In this document: positions 1-13,110 of the stretch, piece after piece
Position numbering within the stretch: position 1 is the first letter of the stretch
Layout of the letters: each line of letters begins with the position of its first letter
DNA from: Sapria himalayana
Taxonomy: Eukaryota > Streptophyta > Magnoliopsida > Malpighiales > Rafflesiaceae
NCBI GenBank assembly: GCA_029783825.1
Contig: JAREIK010001468.1
Span: 3,642,261-3,706,260, forward strand
Direction: 5' to 3'
Length of the DNA: 64,000 bases
Translations under genes and position numbers: made by a program
The notes under the pieces: generated by a model
Seen by the model: the letters and a program-made list of their open reading frames with translations, nothing else
What the model was told of the DNA's origin: nothing
Databases searched by the model: none

Positions 1-342
1 GCACTGTACTTGTTCTTGAAAACAAATCAAATCTAGCAAATTAGGCGCGCATATCATACCGTCTCCAGTTCATGAGGCAATCATCTCATTGTCATACAAA
101 CTTGTGCAACATGATTCATAATTGACGAGGAAACACTAAACTTGTTCTTGGAAACAATAAAATCTAGCTAATCACGAGTACTGTCGCATAAACTCAATTT
201 TGGGTTTTTCGAATCTGTACTAAATTTGCATGATCATATCGACAAATATATGCGTGAGGTGTTTGTGTGTGTGTGTGTGTGTGTGTTTGTTTGTGTGTAA
301 TTGTGGGTGGGAAAGAGGGTGTCTTTTTATTGTTATACTAAC
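1..342. other. Intron of the DUF760 gene, with a GT microsatellite
   Basis: This stretch follows the exon 2 donor on the minus strand, so it is intron running off the window. It holds a (GT)n run near 259-298 and no coding signal that I recognise. Confidence 0.5.
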
Positions 343-635
343 CTGTGCAATATGATGTCGGTTGCAGAATCCAATGGCTGTTCATTTTGTAGTAGGGCTT
401 CACAATCAGTTTGAAGCTGGCCGAGCTGCTGCTCAACTGCTGCAGACACGAGATGTGGATGACTTATCAGAATCTGAGACAACAACTGTCCTATTGGAGA
501 TTCCAGCTGGAGCGGAGCAAAAGGAGCAACCCATCCTGCAGAATCTGCAGACGATGCCTTTGGAGGTCCACACCTGAGGCTTCTTAAGCATGCCCTCCTA
601 CCCCCTGGTATCCAGCATGTAATTGGAGAGTGGCT
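343..635 (-). CDS. DUF760 gene exon 2 (conserved core start)
   Basis: Open from the chosen acceptor, ending in phase 2 at a GTTAGT donor. It carries the family-diagnostic LESPIGQLLSQILISHPHLV block. On the plus strand the same DNA gives a 71-codon open frame that is only a shadow. Confidence 0.68.
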
Positions 636-1457
636 CTGCAATTCATCCGAGATGGAAGATAGATGGGAATAGGATCATGGAGAAGACATGTTGCAGATGT
701 AAGAGAAAAGAGAAGCTGGAAGAGAAGCGATTTGCAGGATCACGACTAGCATATTATCTCAATAACATGTTCAAACACACGTGGAGTCTACCGAAGTGTG
801 TCTAAGAACAAGTGCGTGAGCACGAGATGCAAGACAAGGGTGTGGATGCTACAACTGCAGCACGATTCGAAGGCGAATATTAGAGATTATGAGAAGAATT
901 TGTTCCATTGAGTTGTGATAACTGATAACCATTAGCGAGAAGATAGATTTATGGCATACCTCATACGAGCTGCAGCTGCAAAAACAGGAGAGTATGGATT
1001 GGGCATAAGAACCCTAATTATCCCTCTCGACTTGGCAGTTATTGTTTTCAGCTAATTTCACGAACTTTTTACCCGACCAATCGACAGTGCAAAAACAATT
1101 CACACGGATGATAAATTCGAGTTCAACAGAGATGACGATTTTGCGAAAAAACAGTAAATCAGGTACACAGCAACTCCATGAATCATACAATGTAAACAAA
1201 AATCACACGAACAGGATAACGAAAGAACTATCCTGATTCCGCTCTTCTCCTAATCAAGCATCTTTAGCACTCCGGATTCGTATCAGAATCATAAAAACTC
1301 CGTCGAGAAATGAACACTGAAGCATAAATCTAACCGGAAATGGTAGAAGAGATGTGATACTCACTAAATCAGATCCGCTGAAGGCCAAGGGTTTGGATCG
1401 GCGAACAGAAGACGGTGTTTTAGAGAAGTGGCATCCACACGCTGTCGCTGTTTCCAT
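343..1457 (-). CDS. DUF760 (UV-B-induced chloroplast protein-like) gene, first two exons, 5' part only
   Basis: Two minus-strand exons fit a nuclear gene for a plastid DUF760 protein of the At3g17800 type; the biochemical role of the family is unknown. Exon 1 (1457-1365) encodes 31 residues starting METATACGCH, rich in Ser, Arg and Lys like a transit peptide, and ends at a GTGAGT donor in phase 0. Exon 2 (about 635-343) encodes the family's N-terminal block: APLQLESPIGQLLSQILI, then SHPHLVSAAVEQQLGQLQTD, ending in TDIILHR just before a GTTAGT donor. The exon 2 acceptor is my choice of the CAG ending at 636; a second CAG about 14 bases further in is possible. The stretch after QLQTD departs from the family as I remember it, so this may be a diverging paralogue or an early pseudogene, but no stop or frameshift is seen. 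Later exons lie left of position 1. Family assignment is from memory of the conserved block. Confidence 0.72.
1365..1457 (-). CDS. DUF760 gene exon 1 (putative transit peptide)
   Basis: The ATG at 1457-1455 opens 31 codons that end exactly at a GTGAGT donor. The Ser/Arg/Lys-rich, acid-poor composition fits a plastid-targeting segment. The intron to exon 2 is about 730 bp. Confidence 0.6.
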
Positions 1458-1647
1458 CTCGAGCAGCCTGCAGCATCTTTTACCAGGAGTTCAGCGGCAC
1501 AAATATGTAAAATTATGTAAAAGATGTCCAAAATATAAACATTTATATTTTGGTCCCCACTAAAGATATTTTTGCCTAACATTAGCTATTCCATAAATAT
1601 TCAACTTTCATGATTTTTTTTCTCATTTTTCCTAATTTGCTAATACA

Positions 1648-1649
<2 letters not shown>

Positions 1650-1708
<59 letters not shown>

Positions 1709-1762
1709 CGTGTGTGTGTGTGCGTGCATGCATGTGTGTGCATGTGTTTATGCTAAGCGTAT

Positions 1763-1850
<88 letters not shown>
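1650..1850. repeat. Compound microsatellite (CA)n-(TA)n-(GT)n followed by a pure (AT) run of about 85 bp
   Basis: CA dinucleotides (about 1648-1694) pass into TA, then GT-rich sequence. An almost uninterrupted AT tract runs from about 1766 to 1850. The CA and GT arms are complementary, so the block can fold back. It lies about 200-400 bp upstream of the DUF760 start codon. Confidence 0.9.
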
Positions 1851-1853
<3 letters not shown>

Positions 1854-2389
1854 TATAACTATTTATAGTAAATTATACTTGTTAAAATTATTGAAATTGT
1901 GTTATTTCCAAAGCTATTTATTATTGCTTTATTTGATTGATTTGAATTCTTTTTTTGTTCTAATGAATAAATTTGTAATGATCTGAATTTGTAAAAATGC
2001 ATGTGTACTTGATTTTGTATAGTAGATGATTTGGTGCTTAAAATTCAGTTAATACACAAAAATCGAATCATCATTTCTTATAGAACAAGGGTTTATTATT
2101 GACAATATAGACAGAACTGAATAATTTATCAGTAAGATTGTAATACAATATTTCAATAAGTCAACCTTGACTATGAAGAATAAAGAAGTTCTAATTTTTA
2201 GTACTAGTATGCTTATTTGTATTGAACGCGACCACAACAATATGATAAAATTGTACTAACTAATAAAATAATATATATCATTATTATTATAAATATTATT
2301 ACTTTTATTCTTGAAGTAATTAATATTCACATATACTTATTAATAGTTGTTTTGATCCATAATTTTATCAATTGTATGATAATATTAAT

Positions 2390-3120
2390 TACTGATTGAA
2401 TCAATGTCCTATTAGAAAGATTGATGATACCCCCTTGAGGAATATTTATAATCTTAACATAGAGAGTTTAATAAGTATTTAATAATAATTAGCATAAATT
2501 ATTATGAATAAGTAAGGTAGCGCAGTTATAATTTTGTATTAATATGAATTGTAGTTAATATTAGAATATGGTACTAATATATTTATATTGAGAGCTCAAT
2601 ATCTTATCCAGGATAGGATCCCTTCCATAGCCTTTTATGGGGTTGTGGGGATGTTTGTTTATTTGGAATACATATGTGTGTATATAATCAGAGTAATTGA
2701 TTTAATCGAAATCAAATTAATTGATTTGCTAAATATAATTAATTGATTTATATTGGATTAATTAGATTGTGTGTGTGTGTGTGTGCAAAATAAATATGTA
2801 ATTAGTTTTTTTAAAAGAAATAAAAATAAATAAATAAAAGTTTAAAATAATGGCACATCAATTTTTAAAAGTTGATTTGACATACATAGTTTTTTTTTTT
2901 GTTTTTTTATAATGGAACATGGCGAAGACAACATGCAGTTCACTACGGCATCATCTTCTTCGTTGAGAGGGTGGAACAAAGGCATAAGAGAGATGATTCT
3001 GCCATCGATACATGCTCTATTGAGGTATGTAATTCTTATTAAAACAATAAGAATTCTAAACAATTTAAAATAATTACACCCTACGCACATTATCACAGCA
3101 AGGATTTTTTTGGATCATAG
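2390..3120 (+). repeat. 5' LTR of copia family A (plus copy), approximate limits
   Basis: This block matches the reverse complement of about 11,530-12,250, for example the segments around 2640-2790 and 2920-3060. It directly precedes the primer-binding site. Limits come from where the similarity fades, so they are good to tens of bases only. Confidence 0.55.
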
Positions 3121-3130
3121 CTTCCCCAAC

Positions 3131-3150
3131 TATGGTATCAGAGGTTTGGT
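3131..3150 (+). promoter_or_regulatory. Copia primer-binding site
   Basis: TATGGTATCAGAGGTTTGGT resembles the tRNA-iMet-complementary PBS (TGGTATCAGAGC) found just inside plant copia 5' LTRs. Its position right after the LTR-like block fits. Confidence 0.6.
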
Positions 3151-3394
3151 GATGATGTTGTGCATTAATGTATTAGGTTTTAATAAGTTTTATATTGAAT
3201 GGATAAACACCTTAACTAAATAGAGACATTCTAGTATATGTTGACTCATTTAAACAGCCTAGCTATGTGCTTATGGATAATGGATTTAAGTAGTAATGTG
3301 GTTGGATGCATTTTGATCAAAGGGTTGTAATTGTGTACTTGTTTTGGTATGATTTTTCACATGAGGGTGTAATTTATTTTATGTTTTTGTATTT

Positions 3395-3600
3395 GTGGCG
3401 GTAGACGTGGCCACCAATGGTGCCTCTAGTGGTGGTCATGGCCAATGATGATGTCTATGGTGGTTGACATAGCCAATGACAATGTTGATAGTGGTAGTCA
3501 TAGTCGAAGACAATGCCTATGGTGGTTGTCGTGAGATATGCCAATGTTAGTGGTGGTGGTCATAGCCGACAATGATATTTAGTGGAACTCATGGTTGAAG
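3395..3600 (+). repeat. Degenerate GTGG-rich repeats in the copia family A leader
   Basis: Imperfect units of the form GTGGTGGTCATGGCCAATGA recur with roughly 40-45 bp spacing. The same array appears reverse-complemented at about 18,010-18,250 in the minus copy. Confidence 0.6.
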
Positions 3601-6094
3601 AGGCATATAATGACGAAGAACATGTCCTAAAAAAATTTGTAGTCCAAGTCAGATTCGACTCTGGCAAATTCTTTGTTATTATTTTGATGAAACTGCCTCG
3701 ATCCATTACAATCTAAACCAGGCATATTCAACCTAATTTATGGCACTATTCAAAACCTTAAACTTTCTCATAAAAAGTCTAAGGTTATAGTGCCCTAAAA
3801 CCAATATAGCTTGGATGTTCAATACTTAGACACGGATGATGCATAGTCATATATGCTTATAGCATGTCATGTGAATATATATGTTGTGACATGTCTTATA
3901 AATTTACATGTGATGGTATGATTTGATCGATGTATGTATATAAGTATAACAACTTATGTGATAGTTGCATGTGGAAAATAGTGCATAACCTTCTTACTTA
4001 CATGTTTCACAAAACCATAGCATTTTCAAATATAAATTTTTGTTTTATTTAAAAAATAAAGAAAATAAAAATGCTCAATAAGAATATATCTAAGTGGGTT
4101 GGGAAATTCATCAAGAATGAATATCATGGTCCACATTAATAGTTTGAAGATTATGCAAGTCAATTAACATGTTGGTATTGGTAACTTCCTCCTATCAGAC
4201 TAACTGACTTGCATGTATAGTTAGCACAAACCATCATAAGGTAATTCTTTGAATTATTTAAATGAATTATTTCTTCAATTGAATGATTCAATTAAGGATC
4301 AATCGCTTTAGAATTGGCTGATGGCTTATACTTAGCTATCAATAATAAAATCCTCCTTATCCAAGTCACTGCTATTATTTATAGTATCAAAGATAAGTTA
4401 TCAGTTTAATCTTGTTTGGCATGACTCATTTCCTATATAACAAGATTAATAGGAATTGGTATGTCTAAATAAATAATGAATAGTCGACACCCTTTTATCA
4501 ATACATACTATTCATAGAAGAGTTGGACTGATGATGAATTCATTCAAAAATTGGTTGAGAAAACTCTCTTATGATAGAATTTAACCTAATAAGCTAAAAT
4601 GTAAATTTGTCATGTATTTTAAAGAAAATATCATTCCACCCACTATGAGAAACATTGATGTTTCTCATAGTGGTAAAAGCTGATGAGAATAAATTCAATG
4701 GGACTAATTACATAAATTAAACAAGAAACATTGATGTTGTCCTAATAATGAGAATTATAAATTTGTACTAACAGATCTATGCCTTGATAAACCTCATTAA
4801 GAGAACCATTGAGAAAGCTTACTCTTATGAGAAATGGGTATAGCCTGATGAGATTTCAATGTATTATATTTTGGATTCTATATCAAATATACTCTAACAT
4901 CAGCATTAGTCCATGACTACTACCTATGATATGTTATCTAATCTCAAAAAAATAATTGAGAATTAGACTCATTTTACCAAATAAAAAGTCACGAGTGATT
5001 TGATGAATATTACGATGGCTAAAAACACCCCAATGAGAGATTATCTCCTAAAGATGATTGCTCTTTTGAATGAGCTTGGGATTCTTGGAGTTGAGTTTGA
5101 TGTAGATTTTCAAATTGATATTATTCAGTAATTGCTGCTAGATTCTTATAAGTAATTTTATTAAACTATAACATGAACAAACTTGATTAGGCTCTAACAA
5201 AATTACTTAAAGAATTATTATCGACTGAAAATATTATAAAAAAACAATCTAAAGTATTTATGCCAAAAAGACTTCTTCAAAACCAAAAGGTAAGAAGAAA
5301 AAATTTCAGAAACATTTTCATGTTCCACAAATAGCTTATAAATCATAAGTAGGATCAAAAAGCTAGAGAAATTTTTTTTTTTTTTTTGCAAATAGTCAAG
5401 ACACTGGAAGAAGTAGTGTTTGGTTTATCTCAACAAGGTAAACAATCTAGGTAAATTTCATAGTTGAAATATATTTATCGATGGTATCTATAGATATTTA
5501 GCATATAAATATGGCCACCACTAATCATATAGAGGAGTCAATCAAGCAGGGGCAGCCTGGGCATAGCCCAAAACTATGCATGGCCTTGTGGCACAGTCTA
5601 CCAGCCTGTGGACTCAGGACCAGATATGGTCAGGTCATTGGTCATGAGTCAAATCTAGTTGGGTGATCGCCAGATGGGGTGGGTTTAATAAAATTTAGCC
5701 ACATAAGGCAGATATTACTTATGTGACCGTTTGTAATTGGTTAACCACGTGCCAATGATATGCTTCCATTGCTAAGCCACCAGCCAATCATTGTGTGAAA
5801 ATGCAATTGGATTTTGATAGGGATTTACAACACAGCATGGCGTTGTCACACTTTGTTGCCAATCCATCAGCCAACAATTGTCAAGTGTGAAGTTTTCATG
5901 CCATACTTCCATGTTGGCCCATCTACTTTAATTAAAATAATTAATGTAAGATCTAATAATATAGTAGTAGTTGGATTGATTCCGATGGCTATGATATGGC
6001 TAGAATCCGACAGCTATTATGATTTTGGTCATTTTTAAATAAAAAAATTTTATAAAAAAATAAAAAATTAATATATTTGAATTTTCTTTTTCTC

Positions 6095-6103
6095 TATAAA
6101 TAG
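6095..6103 (+). promoter_or_regulatory. TATA-like box of hAT element A
   Basis: TATAAATAG is followed by a long CT-rich leader (about 6120-6190), upstream of the transposase remnant. It looks like a relic promoter. Confidence 0.4.
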
Positions 6104-6639
6104 AGAAGAAAAAAAAGTAGATATTCATTCTCAATTTCTTTCCCCCCTCTCTAACTCTCTTAGTCTCTCTTACTTTTGACTTTCTATCAAGTCTCTCTTT
6201 AGTATTTTGATTTGTAATATAAATATTAGATATACTTATACTATACTATTTTTATTTTATTTTAATTTATGGTTTATGCTTGTGCATAGGGGATAGATAG
6301 TTCATTTTGGTGTGGGTGTGCCTATCAGCCTATGCAACACTACAACTTGCTTGCCTGGACTAGGAGATTAGAATTTACAATAAATTGGTCTGTAGTATGA
6401 TACTAATTTTTTGATTTTTTTTGTTGTATTACTAGTTTGGGATTTTTTTATTTTCATATTTTATATTAAAAATATAAATAATTAAAAAAAATGTCACAAT
6501 GAATTTAACAATAATGAATAAGAAATTAACGTAGATGTTAATAATAATGATAATCCTATTAAAAGGTCTAAGATAGAAATTATGTTTTCTCTAATGTTTC
6601 GATCCAAACTCACATGTCATCTCAAAAATAAAAATAGGG

Positions 6640-6747
6640 TGGACAACAATAGTATGGACACACTTTAAATTTATAAAATCTAAAAATTCTAGGGATGTCG
6701 ATGAAGAATCGATATAATATATATATTATAAAAAGATATATATATAT

Positions 6748-6792
<45 letters not shown>

Positions 6793-8450
6793 TGCATGTG
6801 GCCTAAATATGCATGATGATCAATGTAGCAAAAAATATGGTGCATTAGATCCAAAGCAAACTCAACTTAGTGGTGGGGTATTACAAGCTTGATCTAGTTC
6901 ACTTCTTTGATTTTTTCATATATCATAATGATGTTTGGAGAGAATGCATGTTCTAATTGATTAGTATCATAATTCTTTCAATTAGATCTTTTGGGGATCA
7001 TAGGATAGTCAATATTATGCATACCTACTTATCATAGAATTTCTAGGTTCATATGTAAGAATGATATAATAAAATATTATAAATTAAAAAAATAAGTAAT
7101 AATTAATGAATTTAGGAAATATAATAGATTAGTATCCATGATATCAGATATATGGACTAGTCACGATGATATATCATTTGCATATCTCACCACCCACCAT
7201 GTAGATTTTAAATAGAAATTTAATAAAAGAATATTTTGATTTCTTGAGATTCTCTATCCTCGTGATGGTCCTACCATATATGAGTGTATGATATGAATTA
7301 TTAGGAAATATGATATTCAAAATAAAATATTTAGTATAACTTTCGATAATACTTCTAATAATGGAGTAGCTATTAGTATATTTGTTAGAATTATTAGAGA
7401 TATGCCATTAGTTCATATTAGGTGCATGTGTTACATAATTAACTTGATAGTATATGTGAATGAAAATTATTTCTTCCCCACTAGAAAAAATAAGAAATTC
7501 ACTAAAATATCTTAGGATACCTATTAGATAACATGAGTTTAGCACCCTATGTTTGTATGTAGAGCTTAAAAAAAATATTCTATATAGATGTGAGATACAA
7601 TTGAAATTACAACTACCTAATATTGGAGTCATATATTAGCTACCAATATATAATATCCAATTATGTCAATAGTAAGAGTAACTAGTTTATTATTGATGAT
7701 TCAAACTATGATACATGAATTTCATTTATAAAATTCCAAATGATTTTTTATGTGATGATGTACATGTATTTATTTGTGTACACTCATACTACTTATATTA
7801 TACTTAGGTACATATACACTATTAGTAGCATGAATAGCAAGTATAGAGGTTACATTGCATTTAGTGTCATAGTGATATTCCTTTCTAACTCTATATTATT
7901 TTGCTACTTGTATGAATCTTTGAGTTAATATGGAGGGAGTAGAAAATATTTTGACATACATATATCCACATGCATTTACTAGGTATACCAACCTAAAGGA
8001 TTTATTCACAAAAAATTAACTAGATTGTTTTCATAATACAATACTAGGTATGATAGTTATAGTTATGCTTTGAGTATGAACACGAACACTATATTTAGAG
8101 ATGATGACTTATCCATTTATTTATCTTGTGCAAATGATGAGGTGATCCATTGAATAGGAGCAAGTTGTCTCGATACTTAGATTTCGATTACTACTCTATT
8201 CTATCCCACAATGATAATAAGAATATGGACATTTTGTTATGATTGAAATCATATGAACCTACTGGTCACATGCTATATAAGATGACACATGATCTATTAA
8301 TATATGACACATGATTATGTTGTATCTAAATTATCCCTAGTAATAGGATCAACTAGATTGGATATTATTGATTCGAATAGAGTTGCACATATTATACTTT
8401 TTGATTTGACAAATAGGTGATCTCATGAACTATGATGATGGTGATAATTA
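6640..8450 (+). pseudogene. hAT transposase pseudogene A (BED-type, RICESLEEPER-like family)
   Basis: Many short in-frame pieces match the better preserved transposase at 46,270-48,391. They are TIVWTHFK near 6650 (BED finger), CSKKYGALDPKQTQLS near 6830, TFDNTSNNGVAIS near 7340 (RNase-H-like core), and RYLDFDYYSILS and NKNMDILL near 8170-8240 (lead-in to the C-terminal dimerisation domain). Stops and frameshifts are frequent, and an AT microsatellite interrupts the BED region at about 6720-6790. It cannot encode a working transposase. Confidence 0.75.
6721..6789. repeat. (AT)n microsatellite
   Basis: A nearly pure TA/AT tract splitting the BED-finger part of hAT transposase pseudogene A. 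Confidence 0.85.
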
Positions 8451-8519
8451 AAGTAGACATGTGGATGCTTACTAAGAGTAATCAAGTATTTTAGAGACTA
8501 ACTAAGAGACAATCATATC

Positions 8520-11500
8520 AATTATTTATTTAATATATATGATAGTATCATTATAAAAATGGTGCAAGTATCCTTATATTTGAGGTAATCAAGTTTACCA
8601 TGAAAATCATTTATATGCTTCGACTTCATTCTTTGTTTCCTCTTAAAGATCATTCATAGGTTAATGATTAGGTAATGCTTGAAGTGTTTGAAGATAATTG
8701 AGAAGTTAATAAATGATTCACCATTCCTAATAAAGAAAGAGAATACCCACAACCACTTCTCATGATCATTAGTTGGAAATCTTTGGCTAGATTGAAAATG
8801 ATATATATATCATCTCTCATGGCATGAATGATGACTAATGTATCTCAAAAGAAAAACGTTTTACACTTGGGCTAAATATTTTCTTGCCAATCTAGAGTGA
8901 TCTACACTTATCCCATGTTATGAATCAAGTGAGATATAGAAAATAAGAAATGATAATTTACATATTACATTGTCTATGAAATGGTTTGTAGTTAGACCAC
9001 AAACTATCCGATCAATTTGGGTCATGATGTGTTGTTAAATACTAATCATGACGTACTTGATTCAAATGTTGAATTAAATAAGTTAAATAAGTAAAAGCCA
9101 AATGAGTCACTCCCTTACAAGTTTGAAGCTATAATACAGTTATTTGGATTTGATTCAAATTAAGGGACATACTTCAAATATAATCTAAACATGACTTTAA
9201 ATAACTTAGTCTCTCTAATGTGCTTGAGGTCCATGAGAAGCAAGCTCTTAGTGCGTGAGATACACAAAATTACCACACCAAAAGGGAAAGACATTTTTTT
9301 TTCATCCAAGTCTAGTATGATAAGACCATATATTAAAAGGCAATAAAGTAAGTTAGAAAAAAATTAAGTCAAAATTTATAAAACTAGAACTTGATTTGAT
9401 TAGTTCTTTTTTGTAGAAAGAATGTGAGAGACATGTTGAGTTAATTCTTCTTATAAAGAATAATTGAAGTTGAAAAGTTCTTTTTCAAATCATACAATCA
9501 TATTTATATTTATTAAATCTAGATAATTAAAACAAAATGAAGAATTGGTCTTCATTTACCATATTGTATGGAAAAAAAATTTGAACAATATTTTTATATT
9601 GATATAAGAGTTTTAAATAATATAAAAGAATTTCTTCTTATATGTCTTGCTCTTATGGTTCATTTGTGGGATGCAAAATTTTTTTTTTCAAAATTGTGTG
9701 AAGGAGAAAATAGGATTTTCTTCATTTGATCTCTCTTGCTAGGATCTAAGTTTGACTAACACCAACTTGTCTCCAATATAATTTTCTTGGAGGTTTTTGC
9801 TTTTGACTTTATGCCAATCATTATTGGATGATTTCTTAGATTGAGGTGTTATGATTAATTACAAATTCTAAACAAAGGAGGCATTACAATGAGAGAAAAT
9901 TATTTTTTTTATATGATATCTTTCTATGATCTTAATTTATAGAGATCAATGGTTAATTCATGGGTAGAATCAAAATTTTAATTCCTTCAGGTATCCGATA
10001 TTATTTTTCCTAGGGTAAGATCCCAACATAAGTATCATCTAAACCCTTTCATAATTATACTATTCTATTTTATTGGAAGATGTGAAATATGAAGAAGTAC
10101 ATATTCATATCATTTACCAAAAAAAATTATTAAGAAATAAGTTGATCCACTTGGTAAGTCCTTTAGAAATACCAAGGTGTGAAAAAAGTGATTGAGAAAA
10201 ATGAATTGAGTTGTAAAGGAATTATTCACATCTCTTCATATCAAAAATTTTAAATTGAGTATAAAATTTCAGTAAGCAGGGTAGAGTTGTGAGGTCCAAA
10301 AAAATAAATTTTCTCTATTTTAGCCAATGCTCCAAATTAGTCAATTTGGTTAAATAACGAGAGATAAATTTATTAAAAAATATTTTTATACTAAATTTGT
10401 TAGATGTAAAGTTTTAAAGATAAAGTTAATCTTGTTTAAACCCAAAGAGATTTAGTCATTTTACTATTAAATGAAACCTAACATTTTCATTTTTTTTTTA
10501 TTTCTCTCTCCAATTCAAGATTTCTCTTCTATTTCTCTCCTTTTTTCTTTGATTTTTTTGATTCTTCCACATTTCTTCACCAAACTCTTTGAAATAGAAC
10601 AAAAATTATGAATTTTGATGAAAATTCATTATATGAAGTTATTAAACCTAATAAACCATTCATTTAAACCAAAGAACATTTACTGAAAGGTTGTAATCTC
10701 GAAAAAGGAGGTTAGGGTTAAGGTTAGTTATTGCTTTTTTATTTGTCTTGCTTGATTTTATAAATTAGGCTTGAAATTGCATAAGTTTTCGACACTATAT
10801 TTTTTTTGTTTTTGTTTGTGTTTGGTATTCAAATGTTGTAATTTTGGCATAAAGCTCAAATTAAAATATTAGTGCTAGGTTTGATGTTTAAGATTTGGAA
10901 AAGTTTGGTTAAGGTAAGAAATTTCTAGAAACTCTTGTGAAATTTTATATTTTGTATTGTTAGTTACATACACATACTTTTTGATGTGTAATTTTTTTGT
11001 ATGTGGTTATCAACCTTTTAATTTAGATTCTTTAAATTTAGTTTAATGTACATGGTTATAAATTAAGATATATGATTAATTGATGTAACCTCATAAACTT
11101 GACACCATGAAATGATCCCAAGGGTCGAGACATGGCACGCCCAATTTGAAGCCTATACTCGGGTTCCTCTAGGCTAATTTGGGTTCTTGCCAAGCTAGCC
11201 TAGATTCGTGTCATGCTAGAATGAGCTTAGGCTAACAGTTAGATATAGATAAAAGAAAAAGTGCATGCTCAAGTTGGGTCAAAAATGACACCTTACATGT
11301 TTCCAAACATAACTTGTATCTTTTATTTTTTATTTTTAAAATGACATGTGAATCATATCCATCAAACTCAAATTTGATTTTATGTCACCTCAATCAATTA
11401 CTAGAGCATGACTAATCTGCTAGAGGGACTCATGCCAATTCAGCCTAAGCAAGTTAACACATCATTTCATGATATACCACTTACTAAGATAACATGTGGG

Positions 11501-11530
11501 CCAACCTATTGGTGAAGAGATGATTTAAAA
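8520..11530. other. AT-rich intergenic DNA without a recognisable gene
   Basis: No open frame of note on either strand. A polypurine-like stretch followed by GAGTTGTGAGGTCC at about 10,276-10,296 resembles the 3' junction of some plant Ty3/gypsy elements, but I see no supporting gypsy domain. A GC-richer patch at about 11,100-11,510 has partly inverted ends (CACCATGAAATGAT and ATCATTTCATGATA) and may be another small decayed element. Confidence 0.5.
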
Positions 11531-12250
11531 ATTCATCATCACGATAATCCACTTAGGATGTGATTGTTTTCTTTTATTTAGAATTCTCATTCTTTTAATA
11601 AGAAGAATATACATCAAACAAGCATGTGTTGATGGCTGTGTCATCAATTGTTTGCCTCTGTTCCAACCTCTCAATTAATAAGACATCACTATAGTCTAGA
11701 AGCATCGTCCATGCCAATATTTATTATTAAAATCAGAAAGAAACCATCATATGTCACATCAACTCTTAAATATTATTTAAGAATGTGATGTTTTTTTTTA
11801 ATTTAAAAATATGATATTAAAGATTATATTTATTTATTTATCTAACACACATACACACACACATAATCAAAATTAATTTATTATAAAATATTTAATTTTA
11901 TTTAATAATAAAATCAAACAATTTGATTCGGATCAAATTAATTATTCAAATTATATATACATATATACTCAAAACAAATAAACATCTTTAAAATATTTCT
12001 TATGGTACTGAATAAGGCAACTGAATGGACTATAGCCTAAATAATATTTTAGACTCCCAATATAAATTATATTACATCATACGTTATATTAATTATAATT
12101 CATATCACTACAAAATTATAATTGTATGGACTCACTTATTCTAAATAATTTATACCTTGTATTATTTAACACTTATTAAACTCCTCAATTTAAGATTAAA
12201 CATATTCATTGATTAAATTATATTAATGACAATCTAATTCAATCAATCTT
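11530..12250 (-). repeat. 3' LTR of copia family A (minus copy)
   Basis: Reverse complement of the LTR-like block at about 2390-3120, aligning over most of its length with scattered indels. Together they form a widely spaced inverted repeat. Confidence 0.55.
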
Positions 12251-12340
12251 TAATAAGCCACACCATGCCATGTCAGACATGGCTGAACCATGCTATGCTA
12301 TGGGCCATGCCTGAGTTTTCCGGCCCAATTAACACCTCTA
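12250..12340. mobile_element. Fragment of a hAT-type terminal region
   Basis: Ends in CGGCCCAATTAACACCTCTA, a mutated copy of the right terminus seen at 25,368 and 49,261, preceded by ATGC/CCATG-rich sequence like other members. It sits between the copia 3' LTR and coding remnants. I found no matching left end. Confidence 0.45.
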
Positions 12341-12479
12341 GTCTAAGTGGAAGAAAACTTTTCTTGGAATCTTGTATGTTAAAATGAATCAATATCAGAT
12401 TAATATAAATAGTTTGAGATAAGCCCAATATTCTTTGCTTGCAATCTCACAAAAGATTAATTCCAAGAATACGAGTATC

Positions 12480-13110
12480 TTCTCTTATGTTTATTATATC
12501 AAATTGACTGAATAATTTGACTTTATCTAAAGATTACACACTCACATTATTACTAATTAGTAATATATCATCAATGTATAATATTTAGAATACCATTATT
12601 CTATCATATTGCTTCATATATCTATAATATTCATCCTGACATTGATTAAAATAATAATACTTAATTGCTTGATCAAAATAAGTATTCCAAAATCTAGATA
12701 CTTATTTTACTCAATAAATGGACTTCTTTAATTTATACAACACCTACTCTTGGTCCTTTTCTATGAAACCATTAGGTTCTATCATTTAGATGCATTCTTC
12801 AAGATGCACATTTAAATTATAGCCTTCATATCCATCTACCAAATCTCATAGTCATAATGAGTTACAATAGACAAGAAAATTCAGATTGATTTTAGCTTGA
12901 CTACTAGTGAAAAAGTTTCCTCATAATTGATTCTCTTTTTCTTAGTAAAACCTTTTACAATAAGCTTAACCTTATAAGTCTCAATATTACTATTTGTTTC
13001 GCTCTTTTTCTAATAGATCCACATGCACTTGATGGATTTTATTCCTTTAGGTGGTTCCATAAGATCCCAGTCATGATTGGAGTGTATTGACTGCATCTCT
13101 AATTCTATAA
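12480..13110 (-). pseudogene. Copia reverse transcriptase remnant
   Basis: The minus-strand translation around 12,690-12,540 reads FWNTYFDQAIKYYYFNQC, then a few codons on YIDDILLISNNV, the RT catalytic YVDD motif in its usual context. Stops interrupt the frame. It lies downstream (minus strand) of the integrase remnant, as in copia elements. Confidence 0.7.

Larger units (their letters stand above)
2390..5500 (+). mobile_element. Copia family A, plus-strand copy: LTR, PBS, leader and gag, truncated in the 3' direction
   Basis: A decayed Ty1/copia retrotransposon. An LTR-like block (about 2390-3120) is followed by a tRNA-iMet-type primer-binding site, a long leader with GTGG-rich repeats, and a gag remnant around 4990-5150. 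That remnant reads MNITMAKNTPMRDYLLKM then LLNELGILGVEFDVDFQIDI, typical of copia gag (UBN2). Nearly the same blocks occur inverted at 11.5-18.4 kb, which supports treating them as one family. Integrase, RT and the 3' LTR are absent; the copy ends near 5.5 kb where a hAT-like end begins. Stops in every frame make it non-coding today. Confidence 0.65.
5530..8510 (+). mobile_element. Decayed hAT element A
   Basis: The left end at 5530 reads TAGAGGAGTCAATCAAGC, a mutated form of the TAGAGGTGTCAAACGGG terminus shared by the other hAT elements here. A GC-richer subterminal zone follows, then a promoter-like TATA and a broken transposase. The right end is uncertain. TAATCATA before the left end and CAATCATA near 8510-8517 differ at one base and may be the decayed 8-bp target duplication. 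Confidence 0.5.

Noticed and set aside
10276..10296. Possible Ty3/gypsy polypurine tract and LTR start
   Set aside because: No gypsy protein remnant, PBS or second LTR could be seen to support it.
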